From Nocardioidaceae bacterium (lineage in GTDB: Bacteria > Actinomycetota > Actinomycetes > Propionibacteriales > Nocardioidaceae), in contig JACCVA010000321.1 of the NCBI GenBank assembly GCA_013698435.1, forward strand, positions 1 to 11,295: a stretch of DNA of 11,295 bases, given 5' to 3'. The notes under the pieces were generated by a model. It saw only the letters and a program-made list of their open reading frames with translations, did not search any database and had not been told where the DNA came from. Shown here in pieces: positions 6,961-11,295 of this stretch. A program made the position numbers and the translations under genes. Position 1 is the stretch's first letter. The number at the start of each line of letters is the position of its first letter.

Positions 6961-8170
6961 TCGCAGCGGCGAGCTCGTCGACCTCGGCGTCGGTCATCAC
7001 GAATGCCGGCGACACCTGAATGCCGCCCGCACCCACCGCCCGGGTCGCGACGCCATGGGAGCGCAGGGTCTTGGCCAGCGCCATCGCCTCTGCCGGCGAC
7101 GACAGCTGGACGGCAGCCAGCGCGCCGGTGCCGCACCGCACGTCCAGCACCCGCTCGTGCTGCGCAAGCGGCGCAAGCTTCGCCGCCAGCGTGGACTCGA
7201 GGCGGGTTGCCTCGTCGAGCAGGCCCTCACGCTCGATGATGTCGAGGTTGGCCAGCGCCACGGCGGCTGCCGCGGCGTGGCCGGAGTACGTGTAGCCGTG
7301 CCTCCACCACACCCCGGCGTCGCGACGGAAGAACGGCTCGCTGACCTTGGGGGCGATGAGGACCGCACCCATCGGGAGGTAGCCCGACGTCAGCCCCTTC
7401 GCCGTCGTGATGATGTCGGGCTCCAGCCCGAAGCGGCCGCTGGCGAACCAGGCGCCGCCGATCCGACCGAACCCGGTGACGACCTCGTCGGCGACAAAAA
7501 GCACGTCGTACTCCGTGCAGACCTTGCGCACGTCGGCGAGGTAGCCGTCCGGCGGCGGGTAGACACCCCCCGCGCCGATCACGGGCTCGCAGAAGAACGC
7601 AGCGACCTTGTCCGGTCCGACCCTCTCGATGGTGGCGCGCAGGTCGTCGGCGCTGTCCCAACCCACCGTCGCCGCGTCGGCGACCAGCTCGCCGTACCCC
7701 TCCCTGTTGCCGGGGATCCCGGCAAGGGCGGTGCCGGCGAAGTGCATGCCGTGGTAGGCCTTCTCGCGACCGATCACCACGGTGCGTGCCGGCTGGCCCA
7801 CCTCGTTCCAGTACCGCCGGGCCAGCTTGGCCGCGGTGTCGACCGAGTCGGACCCACCCGACGTGAAGTAGACCTTGCTGCCCGGCACCGGGGCGATGCC
7901 CGCCAGCCGCTCGGCGAGCTGCACCGCCGGCTCGGTCACGTAGTCGCCGAACGTGCTGTACGCCGCCAGCTTGCCCATCTGCTCCGCCGCGACCTCACCC
8001 AGCTCGGTGCGGCCGTGGCCGATGTTGGTGAACCACAGCCCCGCGGTGGCGTCGAGGTAGCGGGTGCCGTCCGCGTCGAACACGTGGGCGCCCTCGCCTC
8101 GCGCGATGACGAACTCACCGTCACGCTCGACGGCTCCCATGTCGGAGAACGGATGCCACAGGGCTCCCAC
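6920..8170 (-). CDS. Class III (omega-type) PLP aminotransferase
   Basis: A 416-residue pyridoxal-phosphate enzyme of aminotransferase class III, cytoplasmic. The substrate end begins LWHPFSDM; SGGSDSVDTAAKLARRYW (104-121) binds cofactor phosphate; FVADEVVTGFGR (225-236) contains Asp228, which contacts the pyridine nitrogen; Lys258 in TTAKGLTSGYLPMGA is the Schiff-base lysine. The SGGSDSVDTA signature resembles omega-amino acid/diamine:pyruvate aminotransferases (SpuC-like or beta-alanine:pyruvate) more than classical GabT. Near the aldehyde dehydrogenase it could supply 4-aminobutanal from putrescine or an equivalent, but this is inference. The start is GTG 8170, preceded by GAAGGGAG; the frame runs on to 8818 only as an antisense shadow of dxr. 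It is divergent from dxr across 147 bases, and its 3' end overlaps the flavin oxidoreductase gene. Confidence 0.85.
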   Translation of the reverse strand: MGALWHPFSDMGAVERDGEFVIARGEGAHVFDADGTRYLDATAGLWFTNIGHGRTELGEVAAEQMGKLAAYSTFGDYVTEPAVQLAERLAGIAPVPGSKVYFTSGGSDSVDTAAKLARRYWNEVGQPARTVVIGREKAYHGMHFAGTALAGIPGNREGYGELVADAATVGWDSADDLRATIERVGPDKVAAFFCEPVIGAGGVYPPPDGYLADVRKVCTEYDVLFVADEVVTGFGRIGGAWFASGRFGLEPDIITTAKGLTSGYLPMGAVLIAPKVSEPFFRRDAGVWWRHGYTYSGHAAAAAVALANLDIIEREGLLDEATRLESTLAAKLAPLAQHERVLDVRCGTGALAAVQLSSPAEAMALAKTLRSHGVATRAVGAGGIQVSPAFVMTDAEVDELAAAITAALDGSPAPTP

Positions 8171-8175
8171 GACTG

Positions 8176-8183
8176 CTCCCTTC
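8176..8183 (-). promoter_or_regulatory. Ribosome binding site fixing the aminotransferase start
   Basis: On the minus strand GAAGGGAG ends 5 bases before GTG 8170. It supports a protein beginning MGALWHPFSDM, which agrees with the usual LWHP(F)-proximal N-terminus of this family, and argues against the much longer open frame upstream. Confidence 0.65.
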
Positions 8184-8285
8184 GCGTGCTGCCGGATGTC
8201 CCTCGCAACGTATCCCACCTGGTCACGACGGCTGACGGCGCAAGCGTGACCGGCTACCACCGGCCAGGGCGTGCTGCACCCATCG

Positions 8286-8311
8286 GTGACAATCGCGTCC
8301 CGTGAAAAGAT
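8286..8311 (+). promoter_or_regulatory. Possible weak promoter for dxr
   Basis: A GTGACA hexamer (8286-8291) resembles a -35 box. AAAGAT (8306-8311) differs from TANNNT in the first base and ends 6 bases before GTG 8318, a distance typical of leaderless transcripts. The 14-base spacer is short, so the -35 assignment is doubtful. No clear ribosome binding site precedes GTG 8318, which also fits leaderless expression. Confidence 0.25.
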
Positions 8312-8317
8312 GACGGC

Positions 8318-9568
8318 GTGACCCCTGAGCGCCCACCCCGCGACATCGTGCTGCTGGGGTCGACGGGCTCGATCGGCACCCAGGCGCTCGATGTGGTGCG
8401 GGCGAACCCCGACCGGTTTCGCGTCGTCGCGCTCGCCTGCGGAGGCACCGATCCCGCGCTGCTCGCCGCCCAGGTGATCGAGTTCGGCGTGTCCACCGTC
8501 GCGCTTGCTCGCAGTACGGCGGTGCAGGACCTCCAGCTGGCCTTGTACGCCGAGGCGCAGCGCCGCGGCTACCACCACGGCGAGTTCACCTTGCCGAAGA
8601 TCCTTGCCGGGCCAGACGCGGCCGAACGCGCCGCAGCCCTGCCCTGCGACATCGTGCTGAACGCCATCACCGGTGCCGTCGGGCTCCGTCCCACGTTGGC
8701 AGCGCTCGCCGCCGGTGTGACGGTGGCGCTGGCGAACAAGGAGTCCCTGATCATCGGGGGAGAGGTCGTGACGTCGGCGGCGAAGCCAGGTCAGATCGTC
8801 CCGGTCGACTCCGAGCACTCAGCGTTGGCGCAGTGCCTGCGCGGTGGACGCCGCGAGGAGGTGCGCCGCCTGGTCATCACCGCGAGCGGGGGACCGTTTC
8901 GTGGTCGGTCCCGCGCGGAGCTGGCCGACGTGACCGCTCAGCAGGCGCTGGCTCATCCGACCTGGAGCATGGGGCCGGTGGTGACCACGAACTCGTCCAC
9001 GCTCGTCAACAAGGGTCTGGAGGTGATTGAGGCGCACCTGCTCTTCGACATCGGCTATGACGACATCGAGGTCGTGGTGCACCCGCAGTCGATCGTGCAC
9101 TCCATGGTGGAGTTCAGTGACGGGTCCACGCTGGCGCAGGTCTCGCCGCCCGACATGCGGCTCGCCATCGGTCTTGCCCTGGGGTGGCCCGACCGGGTTC
9201 CGGGCGCCGCGGCCGCGGTCGACTGGAGCCGGGTCCAGAGCTGGGACTTCGAGCCTGTCGACCATGCCGCCTTCCCTGGGCTCCGGCTGGCTATCAAGGC
9301 GGGGCGGCGCGGTGGGGTTCGACCAGCGGTCTACAACGCGGCCAACGAGGTCTGCGTCGCCGCGTTCCTTGCGGGCCGGCTGCCGTATCTGGGCATCGTC
9401 GACACCGTTGCCTCCGTTATGGCGGCGGCTGACCTCACCGACGACGTACCCTCGAAGGGTGACGGGTTGAGCGTCGACGACGTGCTCGCGGCCGATCGTT
9501 GGGCTCGAGACCGGGCATCGGCCATGCTCGAGCAGCAGCCGACCGCAGGAGGAGCAGCACACACATGA
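8318..9568 (+). CDS. dxr: 1-deoxy-D-xylulose 5-phosphate reductoisomerase
   Basis: A 416-residue enzyme converting DXP to 2-C-methyl-D-erythritol 4-phosphate with NADPH, the second step of the MEP isoprenoid pathway. Motifs run in order: the nucleotide-binding GSTGSIG (14-20), LANKESLI (138-145), metal ligands Asp164 and Glu166 in PVDSEHSA, SGGPFR (190-195), the flexible-loop HPTWSMG (213-219), NSSTLVNKGLE (225-235) with the third metal ligand Glu235, and VVVHPQSIVHSMVEF. All catalytic elements appear intact and the length is near normal, with a slightly extended Ala/Thr-rich C-terminus. GTG 8318 leaves only a short tail before the first strand. The stop codon overlaps the next start as ATGA, indicating translational coupling to the protease gene. 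Confidence 0.96.
   Translation: MTPERPPRDIVLLGSTGSIGTQALDVVRANPDRFRVVALACGGTDPALLAAQVIEFGVSTVALARSTAVQDLQLALYAEAQRRGYHHGEFTLPKILAGPDAAERAAALPCDIVLNAITGAVGLRPTLAALAAGVTVALANKESLIIGGEVVTSAAKPGQIVPVDSEHSALAQCLRGGRREEVRRLVITASGGPFRGRSRAELADVTAQQALAHPTWSMGPVVTTNSSTLVNKGLEVIEAHLLFDIGYDDIEVVVHPQSIVHSMVEFSDGSTLAQVSPPDMRLAIGLALGWPDRVPGAAAAVDWSRVQSWDFEPVDHAAFPGLRLAIKAGRRGGVRPAVYNAANEVCVAAFLAGRLPYLGIVDTVASVMAAADLTDDVPSKGDGLSVDDVLAADRWARDRASAMLEQQPTAGGAAHT
9547..9554 (+). promoter_or_regulatory. Ribosome binding site of the site-2 protease gene, inside dxr
   Basis: A strong AGGAGGAG lies within the last codons of dxr, 10 bases before ATG 9565. It sets that ATG as the start rather than the upstream in-frame codon at 9499, and gives a protein that begins with its first membrane helix. 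Confidence 0.75.
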
Positions 9569-10878
9569 CCGCACTGGTCTACGCCTTGGGGGTCTTCCTC
9601 TTCCTTTTCGGCGTGCTCGCCTCCATCGCCCTGCACGAGGTCGGGCACATGTGGCCAGCGAAGAAGTTCGGAGTCAAGGTGACCCAGTACTTCGTCGGTT
9701 TCGGCAAGACGGTCTGGTCGGTCAAGCGTGGTGACACCGAGTACGGAGTCAAGGCGTTCCCGCTCGGCGGCTTCATCCGGATGGTGGGCATGCTGCCGCC
9801 CGCCAAGGACGGACAGCGACCGAGCCGTCTCACCGCGGGATTCTTCGGTCGGCTGATCGCCGACGCCCGCTCCGCCGAGGCCGCCGAGACCAACGCCACT
9901 CCCGAGTCGCGGCACTTCTACCGGCAGGCGTGGTGGAAGAAGGTCATCGTGATGAGCGGCGGCCCGATGATGAACGTGTTCCTTGCCGTCGTGTTGCTCG
10001 GGTTCGTCTTCATCGGCATCGGCATCAAACAGCCGACCCTCACGGTCAGCCAGGTGTCCGACTGCGTCATCCCCGCCAGCGAGGGGCTGCGGGCTTGTCG
10101 AGTCGCCTCCGACAGGAAACCCGACCCGATCGCGCCCGCCCGCGAGGCCGGGTTCCGCGCAGGCGACACGATCGTCTCGCTCAACGGTGAGAGGGTCGAG
10201 ACCTGGGAGGCGTTCTCCGCCACGGTTCGAGACAGCGGTGGCGAGGAGCTGTCGGTCGTCGTCGAGCGAAACGGGCAGCAGCAGAGGCTCACGACCACCC
10301 CGATCGTCTCGCAGCGACCCGACCTCGACGACCCGACGAGGTTCGTCGACGTCGGATTCCTCGGCGTCGTCCCCGACGACGTGCGGCAGCGCCAAGACGT
10401 CGGCTACCTCGCGTCGACGTTCGGCGACTACGGCAAGCGCACCGGCGACGCGCTGCTGCACATCCCGCAGCGGATGACCGGCGTGTTCAAGGCGGCACTG
10501 GGCCTCGAGGAACGTGACCCGCAAAGCCCGATGAGCATCGTCGGCGCCAGCCGAGTCGCGGGCGAGGTGGCCTCCGAGGACCGGATCGAGGTCACCGACC
10601 GCTGGGTCGCCCTGCTGACGCTGCTCGGCATCGTCAACCTGTTCGTCGCGCTGTTCAACTTCATCCCGCTGCTGCCGCTCGACGGCGGCCACATCGCGGG
10701 GGCGCTCTACGAAGCCGGCCGCCGGGGCATCGCCCGCCTGCGCGGGCGCCCCGACCCCGGGTACGCCGACGTGGCCAAGATGCTTCCGGTGGCCTACACG
10801 ATGGCCGCACTGCTGATCGTGATGGGCGTCGTGCTGATCTGGGCCGACATCGTCAGCCCGATCAAGGTAACGAGCTGA
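9565..10878 (+). CDS. rip: Site-2 intramembrane zinc metalloprotease (RseP/Rip1 family)
   Basis: A 437-residue membrane protein. Helix 1 (about 4-28) ends in the zinc-binding HEVGH (24-28). A second helix lies near 135-157 after SGGPMMNVFLA. A PDZ-like domain (about 160-245) contains AREAGFRAGDTIVSLNG (192-208). Late helices near 348-366 and 404-428 flank NFIPLLPLDGGH (365-376), whose Asp373 is the third zinc ligand. All catalytic residues are present. This family cleaves transmembrane anti-sigma factors and other single-span proteins after a first cut; the M. tuberculosis homologue Rip1 (Rv2869c) also sits between dxr and gcpE/ispG. Two cysteines, C167 and C178, flank the PDZ entry and might form a disulfide. 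ATG 9565 overlaps the dxr stop by 4 bases. Its substrates in this organism cannot be told from the window. Confidence 0.93.
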   Translation: MTALVYALGVFLFLFGVLASIALHEVGHMWPAKKFGVKVTQYFVGFGKTVWSVKRGDTEYGVKAFPLGGFIRMVGMLPPAKDGQRPSRLTAGFFGRLIADARSAEAAETNATPESRHFYRQAWWKKVIVMSGGPMMNVFLAVVLLGFVFIGIGIKQPTLTVSQVSDCVIPASEGLRACRVASDRKPDPIAPAREAGFRAGDTIVSLNGERVETWEAFSATVRDSGGEELSVVVERNGQQQRLTTTPIVSQRPDLDDPTRFVDVGFLGVVPDDVRQRQDVGYLASTFGDYGKRTGDALLHIPQRMTGVFKAALGLEERDPQSPMSIVGASRVAGEVASEDRIEVTDRWVALLTLLGIVNLFVALFNFIPLLPLDGGHIAGALYEAGRRGIARLRGRPDPGYADVAKMLPVAYTMAALLIVMGVVLIWADIVSPIKVTS

Positions 10879-10939
10879 CCGTGGACCGTTGCTGCCCGGC
10901 GTACGAACAGCCGACCGACCAGAAGGACGCACTGCCCAG

Positions 10940-11295
10940 ATGACCAGCATCGACCTCGGAATGCCCACTGCGCCACCGCCGGTACTCGCCCCTCGCCGTC
11001 CCACCCGAAAGATCCAGGTAGGTTCGGTTGCGGTAGGTGGGGACGCGCCTATCTCGGTGCAGTCGATGACCACCACCTTGACCGCCGACATCGACCGCAC
11101 CCTGCAGCAGATCGCCGAGCTCACCGCCTCCGGCTGCGACATCGTCCGAGTGGCGTGCCCGAGCCAGGACGACGCCGAGGCACTGCCGGCCATCGCGCGC
11201 AAGTCGCAGATCCCGGTCATCGCCGACATCCACTTCCAGCCGAAGTACGTCTTCGCGGCGATCGACGCGGGGTGCGCCGCGGTGCGCGTCAACCC
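10940..11295 (+). CDS. ispG: 4-hydroxy-3-methylbut-2-enyl diphosphate synthase, N-terminal part
   Basis: An open frame from ATG 10940 to the window end gives 118 residues. IspG (GcpE) is an iron-sulfur enzyme that reduces 2-C-methyl-erythritol 2,4-cyclodiphosphate to HMBPP, the penultimate MEP-pathway step. The visible part holds the start of the TIM barrel: RKIQVGSVAVGGDAPISVQS, SMTTTLTADIDRT, CDIVRVACPSQDDAEALP and IPVIADIHFQPKYVFAAID, followed by AVRVN, a run highly characteristic of IspG. The [4Fe-4S]-binding cysteines lie in the missing C-terminal part. AGAAGGA (10921-10927), 12 bases upstream, may be the ribosome binding site. The gene starts 61 bases after the protease gene and is probably in the same operon; no terminator is visible in the gap. 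Confidence 0.95.
   Translation, partial: MTSIDLGMPTAPPPVLAPRRPTRKIQVGSVAVGGDAPISVQSMTTTLTADIDRTLQQIAELTASGCDIVRVACPSQDDAEALPAIARKSQIPVIADIHFQPKYVFAAIDAGCAAVRVN

Noticed and set aside
8171..8818. 216-residue N-terminal extension of the aminotransferase frame
   Set aside because: It lies antisense to dxr and lacks aminotransferase similarity; GTG 8170 has a good ribosome binding site and the normal family start.
9331..11292. A 653-codon minus-strand open frame opposite dxr, rip and ispG
   Set aside because: It is antisense to three well-conserved genes and its translation has no recognisable domain.

Overview
The window comes from a high-GC Gram-positive chromosome, most probably an actinobacterium near Nocardioides or other Propionibacteriales. 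This is inferred from the strong G/C bias at third codon positions, frequent GTG starts, apparent leaderless promoters, actinobacterial-type protein sequences and the dxr-rip-ispG order also found in Mycobacterium. It looks like ordinary chromosome. There is no transposase, integrase, phage gene, CRISPR array, tRNA or rRNA.

Left part (1-4700): the 3' end of an agmatinase-like ureohydrolase, then an MFS exporter whose 5' end appears broken by an in-frame TAG, then a convergent glutaryl-CoA dehydrogenase (minus strand), then a divergent aminobutyraldehyde-type aldehyde dehydrogenase (plus strand). Two copies of one palindromic element share 27 identical bases and lie just after the agmatinase and MFS stop codons. 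A different pair of GC-rich palindromic repeats fills the gap after the aldehyde dehydrogenase.

Middle part (4700-8170): a saccharopine-dehydrogenase-family oxidoreductase and an LLM-class flavin oxidoreductase form a tight plus-strand pair. They run into a convergent class III aminotransferase, with a 41-bp overlap of the two 3' ends. Agmatinase (gives putrescine), aminotransferase (diamine or omega-amino acid to aldehyde), aldehyde dehydrogenase (aminoaldehyde to amino acid) and glutaryl-CoA dehydrogenase (last step of the C5 diamine/lysine route) together suggest diamine or lysine catabolism. Substrates are inferred from family membership and context.

Right part (8318-11295): dxr, a site-2 protease gene (rip/rseP type) and the 5' part of ispG, all on the plus strand. 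This joins two steps of the MEP isoprenoid pathway to an intramembrane protease. dxr and the protease gene overlap by 4 bases; ispG follows after 61 bases and runs off the window.

No clearly new multi-gene system was found. The items most worth a second look are the interrupted MFS start behind a good leaderless promoter, the two repeat families, and the unassigned saccharopine-dehydrogenase-like/LLM pair inside the catabolic locus.
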